Assembly (NCBI GenBank): GCA_026826555.1
Contig: JAKSZT010053928.1
Coordinates: forward strand, 37,316,159 to 37,380,158
DNA: 64,000 bases
Direction of reading: 5' to 3'
Source: Tolypeutes matacus
Taxonomy: Eukaryota; Chordata; Mammalia; Cingulata; Chlamyphoridae
Shown here: one piece after another, positions 34,150 through 47,316 of the stretch
How positions within the stretch are numbered: the stretch's first letter is position 1
Layout: each line of letters begins with the position of its first letter
Position numbers and translations under genes: made by a program
The notes under the pieces: model-generated
Seen by the model: the letters and a program-made list of their open reading frames with translations, nothing else
Database searches by the model: none
Told to the model about the DNA's origin: nothing

Positions 34150-35860
34150 TATAATGTTAAATTTTAAATCATGTGTTATTACTATGGTATTATTGATATT
34201 AAGTCATCACTAACTCATTTATCATGAATGATGAAGATGAAATGCTTCAGCACTTATTTGCCTGTGAATATTTTCAGATATGCAACCCAGAGTCTTTTTC
34301 TTCTATGGTCAGAGTTTATGGATGTTCTTAAAAATGTACTTAGAAATCACAATAATCTCATGATATAAATAGAATAATGCAGAAAAAATATTAAGGAAGA
34401 ATTATGAGGTAAAAAGTAGTAGGAACCTGAAAATTTTCTATCAGACCCATTCTAAGTTTTTGAATCTACTGCTTATTGGTATAAGATCTTAATACATGTG
34501 TATCTGTAACTACAAAGAGAGAAAAAAATCTTTTGCAAAATATTGATAGTTTAAATTCATAGGATGCGTTGGGATTTCCATGTAATAAAATTAACATCAA
34601 CATTACCCTGTATTTTATACTTTATAATAGAACATTCTGAAGTTAATAAATCTCTGTGGAGTTGTTGGCAGATAGAACAGATAAAGGAGTTTTATTTCAT
34701 ATTAAACCATCATAGATTCTAAGAGAATTAAATACAAAATCTTAGCTGGATTCATTTCTTTTATTAGATTTTGGGGTATGTACATGTTCTTTGCTTGTGG
34801 TCACAGGTTAAGAAGAGGGCATGTGTGGGAAGCTGCAGGTATGCATGAGTGGAGAACAATTATTTAGTGTGCGGGCAATGCTGTTGACATTTTTTATCTG
34901 TAAATCATTAGACAAAAAGCACCTTTTTCTCATGTAGACCCCTTGCTCAATGAACATTGTTCTTTCACAGCCAACTGCCTGAAATATTTACAAATGTTTA
35001 CGTCAAAGAGCTGAACTGGGAGTTCATTTATCTTTCAATACTTTTCTTTTCTCCCTTTGTTTTTTCCAATTCACTTCCACTCAACACTCCTTGGTGATTA
35101 TGCATTGTTTTTTCATCTGGTAATTTTTTAAAAAAAAAAAGAAGGAGGAGGATGAAAGAAAAGAGAGAGAGAATTTCTTTTCTGTGAATATTTCATCCAG
35201 TGGTATATAGTAAATTGTAATTGGTTAAATCTCAAGAGAGATAATCTTAATTGAGACATTGAAAGAAAGGAAAGAATAGCATCATGCTTTTAAAATGGCT
35301 ACTAACCCTAGCTTTTTAGCCAGATTTTAAGCTAGATGATTCAAAGAATAGGTGGTAGGTTGTTTGACTGCTTGCAGTGAAAATCCCATAGCCATTATAC
35401 TGTAATGGTATGTAAGCAAAGATTTTCATTGCCAAATAAATCACTACTGGGTTCATGGAAAATTTGGTGTGGTATTCCACAAACAGATTTCTGTAAATTT
35501 CATAAAGATTATATAAAAACAGGAAAAATTTATGGATAGAATGGAACCAGATGCTAGTTTTGTTAAATAATATTTGCCTTATTTATTAATACATATTTAC
35601 ATAATATGATTTAGCATCAGCAATCCCTGTTGACAGGACCACATAAATGCTTGATCATCTCTGTTCTCATATTATTTCATGCATATTTATGAAAAAGAGT
35701 CACAGATGAGTTGACAACTCCATGGTTCAATGTGGCAAACTGCTGAGTGGAAGCATCTCACCCTCTGCTATTTGCACACAACGTCTGGCTATGATATATT
35801 CTTGCAGACACAGTATTGATTGATAGGAAGTTTTGTTAGTAAGTGATCCATTGAAAACAT
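34150..35860. other. Intergenic, nothing recognised
   Basis: Unique AT-rich sequence; a purine tract (A run plus GAAGGAGGAGG and GAGAGAGAG) lies at 35130-35172. Confidence 0.5.
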
Positions 35861-35864
35861 TTAA

Positions 35865-36250
35865 TTTCAATTAAGCATATATTTATTGAACACCTATTAT
35901 ATGACAGCCACTGTGCTCAGTGCTCATAGTGCAATGGTGGGCAATATGGATGTGGCTTATGACTTCTTGGGAACATAAAGAGAAGTGTAGTAATTTTGTC
36001 AGGAAGAAACAATTAAAATTCTGTTGTAAGTGCTATGAATGCTGTATGAGGACCTAAAACTAAAGAAAGATTTCAAAGGTAGCAACATCTGAAGTTAGAT
36101 ACAAACAATGACAGGCAGAGTTAACCAGGCCAAAGGGACAGAGGCTGGATAGGATAGATGGATGGGGGATTGGAGGACAGGAAAGATAATGTTCCTACTA
36201 GAGGCAAATATCAGGAGGATGGAGAGATCATGGCTTGTTTATGGTACATT
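35865..36250 (-). mobile_element. L2 3' end
   Basis: Inverted L2 terminus: ATATTTATTGAACACCTATT, GACAGCCACTGTGCTCAGTG, then GGCCAAAGGGACAGAGGCTG and AGGAGGATGGAGAGATCATG further in. Confidence 0.65.
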
Positions 36251-36451
36251 GAAGTGGCATATGTTGTTTTATTTAGTGCTGGAGAGGTGCCATTAACTAA
36301 AGACTGCACATCAGGCTAATGATTTGAAACAGAGTTTACTAAAGACATAAGCAAATTTCTAAATAAATGGTAAATTCTTTGATTTGCCTTATAGTTCTTT
36401 GCTTTTGCAGGGATAAGTACAGTGTCCTGCCTCAATGAAATGTTATTTAGG

Positions 36452-36495
36452 GATTATCTTGATTATTGATTAGATAATCAATAATCAAGATAATC
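36452..36495. repeat. Perfect 21-bp inverted repeat with 2-nt loop
   Basis: Arms 36452-36472 and 36475-36495 are exact reverse complements around a GA centre. The arm starts GATTATCTTGATTATTG. A further partial arm (ATCTTGATTATTAGATTAG) follows at 36496-36514. AT-rich, so cruciform-prone; no transposon is attached. Confidence 0.95.
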
Positions 36496-36519
36496 ATCTT
36501 GATTATTAGATTAGAATAT

Positions 36520-39500
36520 TTTAAGTTTGGCTTTCCTTCTATAAAACATGATGGTAAATAATTAATGTTCATAGGAATAATAATTATTATGTAGAGTATG
36601 ATAGCCTTTGCTCTAAACCCTGGAATATAAAGATATCAGAACTGGTCTGTGCTCTTAAGAAGTAGCTTGTAGCCTTTGCAATATATGGAGGTCTAATTAA
36701 CCTTATACTTTACTACATGCAAACCTTTCCAAACATACCTACAATTAGAAGGACTATACTCAGTTCTAATTCCTGACTTGTATTTGCTTCCTCAAGACAT
36801 TGCTATTCAGATATTTTTCTCTCTCTGAAAAAAACTCAACAATGCCTAGGAGAAAAATATGAGGAACTGACAAATAATTTGAATTCTGATATTCTTTATC
36901 AGAGTTTCAGAACTGTTTTTTAAAATAGCATTCTTTTTGATAGAGTGTCTTCTTAGATATTCTGTGAATAATATTTTTTCCTCTGAGGTCACTTTTCCCT
37001 TGGTTTATCTTGTTCTTTTTCATTCATGCTACAGGTAGCATCAAATGTTTGGTAACTCTTGCTTATGCATTATTAAGAATAGGGGAAAGAAAAACTGCCA
37101 GGGAGGTTTGATATAAGTGAGCATGGTACATAGATTGGAAATCTGACAGGGAATTGAATATTATATAATAATGTCTGAGAGAAGCTCTATTCTGGGATAC
37201 CAAAAACAAACAAACAAGCAAAAATTCCACTAGTTTCCTAGTTCTTCCCAGAGCATTCAATTATCAATATCTTAATTTCTTTTGCTTTTATTTTTCAGTC
37301 TTACTTCTTACTCATGCCCTCCATCTTACTACCAAATCCAAAAGGTCTGCCAGTTTGTCATGGAGCTCCCTTTTCTGCTGTACACATGATAACTATCACA
37401 CTTCTTTCCACTCTGTTTCATCTCTCCATATTTTTCTACCTTCCAGAATTTCATGAGAATTTCTTGTCTGCTGGTGGGATGTCCCCTGTATTCCTCCCTA
37501 CTGGAAGCCTGCATTATTGTTGTTTATCCTTAACTCTCATTTATAGATCAGATCATCTTAGAACCACAGCAGCAGAGAATAGGTTTAGTGATGGTGAAAA
37601 ATTCCATTCGTTCCTCCCAGCAAGGCAGAGTTCTCCCCCACTTCTGGGATGCAGGACCTCAACAGTTTCAACTAAATTATGCCTGCCTCCTCAGTCTTTG
37701 CTGAGGGACAAAGAAGGCAATTTTGTTTTCTCAGGAATCTATACTGACTCAGAAGCTAGCAGAGTTTGAGGGGAATATACAGAAGAATCCTTGGTGTGTA
37801 ATTTGAAAGTAACAATATTATTTTCTTTTTAAATTTAAAATAAAATTTATTCTCTTCTTCCTGAGGAAAGTTTGTGCATATAGACTTAAGGAGAGTAAAT
37901 TAGGTGAAAATTTTGACCACTTACTTGTCAGAGTCCATATAATTCCTGAGGGGATTCCCTGCACATCATGGGAAGGAAAACATTTCAACCTTAAATACTC
38001 ATGCATTTCAGGGTGGACTAAAGTCCCAATCAGTGATATTATCATTTTTTAAAATCCAGTGATAAAGACATCATATGAGTGATAAGAAGAACAATGTTAT
38101 CAGCATTTAACATTTATTATACCAGAATTCTTTGTTGTAGCTGAAATCAAACTTAAATCCTTTCATCATTTCCATGGATTTTTTTGGAGAAGGTAATGTG
38201 CTCTAAAAGAACAAGACACAATTGGGGCTTTTGATTCCCATGGCAAATATAATTGTGGATATATATGGCTTTGTGACAATAGGTGGTAACAGATATTTTT
38301 GGACAAGAATGTTTAGTGAGATCAATTGTAGCAAAGCTACAATTTAATATTTCTCTAAGGAAGAAAATCTCATTTAGAACTACAGACAGATTGCACAACC
38401 AAATGTAGCTACGCCTTCAAGTACTTAACAGCCCTCTCTTCCAACAAGTATTCTGCCTCTAATTTAAAGGCCTTCTACATGTGTATTCTTGATACCTGAA
38501 AGACCCATATTTTAAAAAACAAATATAGTTGTCAACAATAATAATGTCCTGCATGTAGTAAAGAATGGAGACAACACAACATTCCTAGCAAAGTCCTGAA
38601 ACATGGGGATAGCACACAGTAAGCTGAGGGATTTGTGGAAATTACGGCATTCCTAAATATGAATAACTGTCCAATGCCATTCCTGTTCGTTCAAACCAGT
38701 TACACTATTTTACATAGTCAAAACCCCTCTCCCTAGACATGCACAATAAATCAATAAATACAAATAAAAAAGTGAATCAGTGATATTGACCATCTTCCAC
38801 AGGAGAAACTTTAGTTAGCGTAGTCTACCTACCACTCACTGACTTTGGCTCTATTATGTTGAACAAATTGAGGAAGAAGGCAGAATACATAGGGAGGAAT
38901 GAAAGCAAAAGTATGGCATGCAAAGCAGTTAGAGGAAAAAGATACACAAGGGTGAGTACTTTTAGCTATGGTTATTAAGGAAAGGAATCGTAAAACAATT
39001 TGATTTATTTTAAATGTCACCTTTTCACTGCCATCAGTTACATATATGTGGCAGATCTTTCGGGGAGTTATTCATGATTGGTCTGAATTTTGAGGTCATC
39101 ATACATCAGCTATCCCCAAAGTAGCTTTACTGTAACACAGAGCCTACAAGTTCCATGGAATAAAGCCTTCTCATACCTGAGTTATTTATGAAGAGGAGAA
39201 GTCTAGGGAGAAACATGTCACCTATTGCATATGCCTAGAGGAAACAGACTCTTTTTATTTATGCCAAAAGGGATTTAATTCAGCCATTTTTAGTGTAGGA
39301 TCCCAGGAAATCATACATTGAGTGTATTTCCTAAAAACATAAACTTATATAACATAAACGTTTTTGGGAAAAAAAGGAAATATTCTTCTTAAGGGGAAAA
39401 AATTGTAGCAGTTGTTTGTCATTGTTGCTGTTTTCATAAAGTTGTACCATACATACTTAGCTGTCATCATATTCACGAATGTAGGAATATATAGACTTAA

Positions 39501-40320
39501 TTCAATGACTGGGCAATTGTGGTTACAAGACTATACATCTCCATGACCTTCTAAATGTTCTGACCTGATGTTCCCAAATATATTACTCAGAGAGTTATTA
39601 GAGATTTTCTTGCCAACTTTAATTTTGACAAATTCTCCAACCTTTTTATCTTGCCCCCATATTTACAAATCTACAGAAGTGTAGTGCTAGTGACAGGAAC
39701 CTATTAACCCAAACACCAGATCACATCTTCATCAATTGTGGTTTATTACAATAGATATTCTTTACTTGACACCAGAGAATATATTGTCATATAAAACAAT
39801 ATTTTGCTTTACCATGAGCTTTCAATTCTTCTCTTGACCTCGATTGGTCCTAAATTTCTTCACATGGACAGAAATACCAATGAATTGAGAAATTAAAAGA
39901 TGTGGAGAAAAGTTTCTCCAGTGACTTGTGTCTTCAAATTCAGTCTGAAATTAAAAGTTACCTGCTACTCCCATGTGTGCTCAATTGGTCATAAATCTGT
40001 CATCTGGATGCAATAGGGTGAAGGAAAGGAGCTAAGAATTTTTTCTGTCTTTACATTCTTTATATCAAGTACATACTTCTCTTCCTATTTAAACAATTCT
40101 GAATTTTAGCTCCAGATTCCCCATTGATCATGCCATAATGCCATCAGCAATTCCAACATCTTCAGCCTGGCTCTTGTAAGAGATAAAGTCCATCATCATT
40201 CTTTATGAATCTGCTTAATAATTTTCTGTTCTCTTTTCTCTGTTCATATTGCATAGGTAATTTCACCAAATAAAAACTGAACCAACCTTCTATGATTGTC
40301 AATTTACTTCATAAAATTAT
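36520..40320. other. Intergenic; no gene supported
   Basis: 37280-37770 is GC-richer than its surroundings and contains a 151-codon frame discussed in the findings. Elsewhere sequence is AT-rich with no recognisable repeat. Confidence 0.4.
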
Positions 40321-40330
40321 ATTTCATCAG

Positions 40331-40430
40331 CACATAACAATTTGAATATTTAATATGAAATTTTAATATCAATTCATAAGCATATAACAATTTGAATACT
40401 TAATATGAAAATTTCATATCATCCTGAATT
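40331..40430. repeat. Two-copy 50-bp tandem duplication
   Basis: Units begin CACATAACAATTTGAAT (40331) and CATATAACAATTTGAAT (40381). The first 40 bases of the two differ at 4 positions. Confidence 0.85.
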
Positions 40431-42300
40431 GATAATGAGGAACATTGGACTTCATAATAGCCTGATCTTGTAAAATATGTCATCTGCTTCTTCTCAATCA
40501 ATCAATCAATAGGGATATATTTTCAAACAAATTTTATTTTCTGATGAATTTCTTTTCAGTTGATTTCCCCTTCACTTAGTTGTTGTGACCCAAAAGATGA
40601 TTGGTTTTCTCTTGTAAATGTTATTGTACCTTGTGGAGCACCGGGCTGGCAGTAGAGTGTGGGGTCAACCATCTACTCCACATAGTAGGGGCAATTGGGA
40701 TAAGTTGAAATATATTCGACAACTACCCATTCATGGTACCTTTGAATATGACTTTCCAAACAGATGATAAATAAATTCACACATTACCAGCTGCTAATAT
40801 TTTAGCATGAATTGGTTTTAAAAATTAGTCTGATAGCAATCCATGAAGTGCAGGGAAATTCTATTGTCTAAAATAATTCATAGAAGGTTGATATGAAATG
40901 ATAAAAAGGAAAAATGCAATTGCAACGTGGAAAGGCTGTGTTCTTGAAGCAAATATTTTTGCAAAGGATATCACTTTCTAATGTGTCTTATCTTAGGCTA
41001 TTCAGATCTTTACATTTCTTAGATCTAGTACCTGAAACAGGAAATAAAAATTACTTTGACCATATTGTACTTTTTAAAGAAATAGATGAAATCTCAGATA
41101 GGAATTCTGTTATTCCAAATGCTATATATGAGCATCTAAATCTAAAATTTGAAAGTAAAAAGCAATTTATTTGCTTTAACTTGTAAATGGTCAGTTTTCT
41201 TCCTGTCATGTAAAATGTTTCATTTAGAAAACAAAAAATATCAACTTGGAATTAGTAAGTAAATACCTCCTGTGTGCTATTGTTTTGTTTGTTTCTTTTT
41301 ACCCAATTCTGAGTAATTACAGGCTTAGAGAACTGTGAGATGAAAAATAATTCAATATAATTGCTCTGTCGTCATCATCATTTTTAATATTTAGCTTCCT
41401 TCTTAAATTGCTCAAAAATAGTCTTCTGGAGGGCAGAATTGAATATTTCTTTTAAAAGGCTTGACATCGTAATTTTGAATCATTGCTTTATACTTCATCC
41501 ATCTCTATCAAACTAATTGCATTGTATCTTTTACTTTAAGTCCTTCATATTTTTCTCCACCTAATTCAAAGAGATCAAAAACACATTATTATCGTTCCCC
41601 TCAGCTCCTACTTTGCTGTTGTAAACACAGAGAGCATTGGAGCAATTAATTGCATGCTGTTTACCTACGGATATGTCTTTCTGTAAACCTTAGGAAGTAT
41701 TTTCCTTTGGCCTGCTCAGCATGAGATGGTCAGTTAACACCTAGGGGCACTATTAGACTTGGGCAGTACCATAAGTCTAGTGATATGCATCTATTTGGCC
41801 CACAGAAAGGAAGATGGACCGTCACCCTATTTTGCAGTATATCACCTTTTGTCCAACTGATTTAACCATTAGTAAAATGAGTTTTCATAACTTTGTACTT
41901 TAGCCATGCCTCTAGTCAGACTGCTATGAAATTGCCAAAGTGAGCATCTGCCGCCTTTGTCACTCACACTTCAAAGCACAGACGGCTCATCAGCTGGTTG
42001 ACTTTTGTATCATGACAGAACAAAAAACATTATATTCTTGATTTTCTATTCTTCATTCAATATCAAAGGATAATCTAAGGAATTACCTATCTATTCATGG
42101 AAACCACTTTTGAGCCAGTTTAATGTCTATGTTCACAAGTTTTTATTCAATATACTTATTCTCTGGCCATCAGTGGGATTTGATGCTTATTGTGTGTTTG
42201 ATACAACTGTAACTTGTTTTGTATTACACAACTTAGATTATAATCTTTTTCAGTGAACATGATCTTAATTCTGAGAGTCTCGTGCTCTAAGATTCTTTCT
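40431..42300. other. Intergenic, nothing recognised
   Basis: No repeat or gene recognised. The 90-codon frame at 40914-41186 has ordinary AT-driven composition and no motif. 41570-42020 is balanced-composition unique sequence that could be conserved noncoding DNA. Confidence 0.4.
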
Positions 42301-42309
42301 GATTTGCAG

Positions 42310-43125
42310 AACTAGAAAAGTTATGCTCCTGGAGCATGTCTTGTCATCTCAGGGCCCTAAGAATCATACGTGGCTGCAATCTGTGAGTAAAGCCAGCTGG
42401 AACAGTGCAACAGCACAGGGCCCTGTGCTGGGAAGAGTGCACATTTTGGATTATTGCTATCTTGAAATTCTTAATTTTATCTTTGAATTTGTGTTTCGTA
42501 AGTAAAGTCCAGTGGGACAATGGGATATGTACTGGAGGCATGGATCCTCGGCTCAAGCGCAGTACCATCTCCCACTGGGTTCTCAGGTGCCCACTCTCTG
42601 TCCCTTGGAATCACGGCAGGCCTGGTCTCCATCATCCAGTGACTGCTGCCTCCTCCACCCTGGGCAGCAACAAGGACACGTCAGTGGAGCTGGTGGGAGG
42701 GACCAACATTCTGCTCTCTCTAATCCCAGCAAGGGCCGGGGCTCAGACCTGGATGAGGATGCAGAGAGGGTCAGGGTAGGGCTCACAATCTGTGGAATTT
42801 GGGGGCAGGGCAAGATAAGGGTATTCCTGCCCGGTGCAGGAAGCAACATGGTCCATTCAGTGGGCAACCCATCCCCATAACAAGCATATCCCAGTACTGA
42901 GGTTGCAATCCTTTAGGGGTCATGCATCTGCTCTGGGATGGGGGGTTGGGGCATGGGGCTTGAGGAAAATGAGACTGACTTCCCTGCACCAGCCAGATCC
43001 CTATATCTGTTATTTTGCTTTGGTCCTGCAAAATATGTGACTGGCCATGTCCATGATTTATGTTGTTTAAATTTGTAAATATGGTTTGAGCAATTAAAAA
43101 TCTTGAAATAATCTAGTGTCATATT
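42310..43125. other. Isolated GC-rich segment of unknown origin
   Basis: The middle part (about 42530-42960) is clearly GC-richer than the desert around it, with frames on both strands of up to 124 codons and none dominant. The right end resembles an mRNA 3' end (TTTAAATTTGTAAATATGG, then ATTAAA at about 43095), but no poly(A) follows and no flanking duplication was found. A decayed retroposed transcript or an unnamed ancient repeat are both possible. Confidence 0.35.
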
Positions 43126-43439
43126 CCCCTGGAGTCCCCCAAATATTCTATCATTTACTAAATTAACTTGTCTGATACTGACTTTCTAGTTTAGTTGGTA
43201 GGCTGATTTCTAGATGACTTGAGTTATCTTAAAAATAATTTCCAATTAATTTAGTAATTAATGTTACATTGAGTATATTTTTATTGGGACAGACAAGAAT
43301 GCTTATACGGTTGTTGCAAAGGTAATTACCTTTTTTAAAAAACTTGTAATCGTTTTGTTTTTACTTAATGTCATGTTTTAAAATATTTACATACCACTAG
43401 TTTTACCTTACCACTCTTTGTTTTTAATCAAAGAATAGT

Positions 43440-44540
43440 TGTACATGGTAAACAAAGTATTGAATAGCTCAGATAAATTTATAAGGAACAAAGTCTCCCT
43501 CCCAACTTCTATCCCCAGTCTGCAGATGCAAATATTCACAACCATTTCTTATTTTAATTTTTCTGGTAGATAAAATTTTATACTTGAATAATGTTCCTAT
43601 TCATTGATTTATTCCCAGGTTTAAACTCTATCTAAAATATGAAGGTTTAGCTCTCTGACTCTACTCCTTCCCTTTCCTCCTCCTGAAAATTTTTGATAGT
43701 AAAATTATTTTGGTTTTTCTGTCAGTTATTTTTAAACTTTTAATAATATATTACAACTGTATTCATTTTGTTCTTTATACTTCGCATGCAATTTCAGCAA
43801 AACCTTTGCTTTTACACCAACAAGAATATTGATATTTATTTTCTTTTCTGAAACCATCATTAAGCTTTGTATGCTTTGTCTTCAGATTTTTATCCATTAA
43901 CTGTCTTTTACCTTCTTATGATCATGTATATACTATCAGTTTAAGGCTAAATAGTATGCTGGGTTTTTATATCCTTCTCTCCAAATCAAAAGGCATGACC
44001 ACTGTGTCATTCAAAGGAAGACCCTAGCATGGAAATTTTATTTTATTAAGTTTAATCAGTCATTTAGAAATATTTCAGTTTGTTCAGTCTACCATTGTGA
44101 ATCAGGAGTAGAATAAGTTTACTTCCTAATTTTTGTATGTCTATCATAGTTTGGATGTTACATCATGCATTCACCTTCTTTGTGTAACTTTATTCACAAC
44201 CAAGATTATCTGTGGAAGAGATCCCTAGAGCAATTATTGTTGAGTCCAACAGAATGCACATTTAAATTATTGATAGATATCATCAAATCCCCAGGCATAA
44301 ATCCCACAATAATTTGTGTTCCATTCAGCAGTGTATGGGAGTAAATATTTTTCAAAAAACTCCTTATGGTTGCAATATGTCAAACTGCTTTTTTTATAGA
44401 CATTGGATGTGCATCCCCCAAAATAATTTATCTCACTATTCTTTTAATTTGAATTTCCCTGATATTTATTAAGGTTGAAGATGTTTGCCCATTCAACTTT
44501 CGTTGTAGAATTCTTACCCATTGCATGATAATACGTATAG
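43440..44540 (-). mobile_element. L1M 3'UTR and ORF2-end fragment
   Basis: Inverted order of an old L1M: GTCTCCCTCCCAACTTCTAT early, then CATTCAGCAGTGTATGGGAG, AATTTGAATTTCCCTGATAT and GAAGATGTTTGCCCATTC near the right end. No frame is readable. Confidence 0.55.
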
Positions 44541-44859
44541 AATGATCATATTTATGCAAATATATAGTTTTTATTCACTTATGAATTCACATATATTTCA
44601 CTTATTTATAATTTTACATATTATTGGGTATATTCTCTGTTCCCAAAGCTGTGAGCCAAAAACAATGCAACAGAATCTGAGTGAATTGAGGATCAGAGCC
44701 CAGAGGAGGTTAAGCCCTATGCATCAGAGGGGCAATGGAGAGAATATGAAAAAGTTTAGTAATGGGAAGATAGGGAGCTTCTAGTCTAACTTTAAGTTCC
44801 CAGTGAAGCATGAAGTGAGGTTATTAGATGAAACGGCAGATAGGTGTGAGATATTTACA

Positions 44860-45110
44860 TAGATAAAAGAAACTAAGTGGTTGTCTCTGAAAATAAATAT
44901 GCTTTTGTGTGACTGTCCATGTAATGCGATAGAAAAATGTATAAAGAATGCCCATCACTAAGCTATTAACAGAGATAATCTAGGAATAGAGAAGTGGAAT
45001 CAGGCAGAGATGAAATGTGACCTCTGTTTTTAGTCTTTGTAAGTCTATGTTTCAACTTTTTATATAATATACAGTATTATATATTGACTATAATTTTTTA
45101 AAAAAGAAAT
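44860..45110 (+). mobile_element. L1M 3'UTR fragment
   Basis: AGTGGTTGTCTCTGAAAATA, CTATTAACAGAGATAATCTAG and TCAACTTTTTATATAATATAC follow the sense layout of an ancient L1 3'UTR. Confidence 0.4.
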
Positions 45111-45289
45111 ATAAACTTCTATTTTATTTTTAAAATTTGTTTCAGTTAACTTAATCTATGTTCCATGGTTCTAAATTTATCAGATTAGTTTTTATATTTA
45201 TAAAACAATGTTGAAAAGCAGTCATTTTCAATTGCATTTTTATCTCTGTTAACCATTATTATAATTATGAAAGGCTTGGTCTCATAGCC

Positions 45290-45760
45290 AAGACAATTAG
45301 AAGGCTTGCTCAAGCAAATACACTGCAATGGGTCGTTTTAAACAATGGAAATTTATTAGCTCACAGTTTTGAGGCTAAGAGAAAGTCCAAATCCAGGAGA
45401 CATCAAGGCAATGTTTTCCTCCCAGAGACTGGCATTCTAGGGCTGGCTGCTGGAAATCCTTGGTTCTGAGCTCCTCTGTCAAATAACAATGCACATGGAA
45501 GCCTCTCTTAGCCTCTCCTTTCTCTTCTAGGTTCCACTGAATTTCAGTTTCTTGCATCCCGTGGCTTTTTCTCTCTCTGTCTGAGTTTCATTCTGTTCAT
45601 AAAGGACTGTAGTAATAGGATTAAGATCCATTCTGGGCCACACCTTAACTGATGTCGATCCATGAAAAAAATCTTACTTACAATGAGTTCACTCCCACAG
45701 GAATGAATTAAATTTAGGAACATGTTTTTCTGGGGTACATAGAGTTTCAATCTACCAAAC
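45290..45760 (-). repeat. 3' LTR of the MaLR-type element
   Basis: Shares AACAATGGRRATTTATTAG, TTTTGAGG, AGAAAGTCCAAAT, GACTGSCATT, GTGGCTTTTTC and ACATGTTTTTCTGG with 47317-47791 in the same order. Outer edge uncertain by about 10 bp. Confidence 0.8.
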
Positions 45761-47295
45761 TCAACCCTCTGGATCCCCAAAAGACATCTTCTTTCTACAT
45801 GCAAAATACATTAATTCCATCATAAAATCTTAAAAGGTTTAAGTCATTTCAGAAACAATGCTAAATACAAAGTCTTATCAAAATCAGTTATGGGTATGCT
45901 CTGTCCTGGGATACAATTCTCCTGTCTGTGAACCTACAGAACCTAGAGAACAAGTTATCTGTTTCCAATGTCCAAAGAAGGGACTGGCAATAAGGAGAAA
46001 TTGGAAGGGAAACAAGGGCCATGTGTCTCAAACAACCCTGAAACCCAGAAGGGCATACTCTATTAGATTTCAAGGTCTGAGAGTCATCTATGGATCAATG
46101 GTTTATCCTCTGGGCCTGATGGAGCAGCAGCCCCAACCCTTCCAAATGCTTGTGCAGTTACCTTGCTCTTCCAGGTCACTGGGGTGAAGGCCTCAACCTC
46201 CTCAAGCTTCGGGATGGTGGCCAGTCTCTCCTTGAATGCCAGATCATGAGACCAATCCTCTCTGAGCATAAGGATGCAGTCAACCTTTAGACAAATGCTA
46301 GGATGTAGACCCCAACCTTTCTGAGTATTGGGATGGCAGAACTCTCCCTGAAGAAGGGGGTAGAACGCTCACCCCCTCCAAATGCCATGACCTGCCCCCT
46401 TCTAGTACAGGAGTGAACCTGCCCTTTCCACACAAATGGGTGGGCCTGTTCTCTTGGCCCAAGGAGATATCTTCAGTCCAGATCTCAGCTTCTATGGTTC
46501 TATCTTTGAAGTCATTCTTCCTTCAATTTGTCCCTTCTCTGTCCTTTTCAATCCAGGCTGATAGTGGTTCCACTCATACAAATTTTGAAAAAAACAAAAC
46601 AAAACAACAGCAAAAAAAAAACTTGTCGACTTTGCATGTAGTTCACAGAGGTCTAAAACATCAAAAGGACTTTCCACAGATCCTTTATTGGAAAACTGCA
46701 TTTCCAATCCTGACTTCCCTGAAATGGCTGACCAGCTCCATGTTCAGTTAAACCTTCACATGGAGTGCTGTTCTTCAGGGATTCACTTTCTGGACATTCT
46801 GGGAGGTCCATTGTAGAGCCACTTCTAGTCCTAGTCTCAGAGCACACTGTCTGGATAGGCTCAAAATTTTCCAATCAATTTCTGGTTTCTTTGTGATCAA
46901 GAGTTCAGTGTTCAGATTATCTACTTCTTCTTATATTTTACTATAAGTTGCAAGGAGCAACCAAGCTGCACTTTCCACACTTAGCTTGGAAATCTCAGCT
47001 AAATATCCAAGTTCATTGCTTTTAAGTTCTGCCTTCTATGTGACATCAGAACCAATTTTGCCAAGTTCTCTGTCACTTTAAAACAAGGATGGCCTTTCCT
47101 TCAGTTTCCAATAACACATTCAATATTTTCTCTTAAAGCTTCTTCAGAAGTACCTGTAGCATCCATATTTCTACAAACAGTCTATTCAAAGCAATCTAGG
47201 CCATTCCAATCAAGCACCTCACAATTCTTCCAGCCTCTACCCATTGTCCAATTCAAAAGTTTTTATCACATTTCTGGTATTTGCAATAGTAGCAT

Positions 47296-47313
47296 CCTAC
47301 TCTCCTGGTGCCA
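47296..47313 (-). other. Retroelement primer-binding site (tRNA-Leu type)
   Basis: The minus strand reads TGGCACCAGGAGAGTAGG directly after the 5' LTR. It resembles the TGGTACCAGGAGTGGG complement of a leucine tRNA 3' end used by ERVL/MaLR elements. Confidence 0.6.
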
Positions 47314-47316
47314 AAA

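Noticed and set aside
45858..46187. 109-codon plus-strand frame as a gene
   Set aside because: Lies antisense within the internal region of the MaLR-type element, has a competing frame on the other strand and shows no motif.
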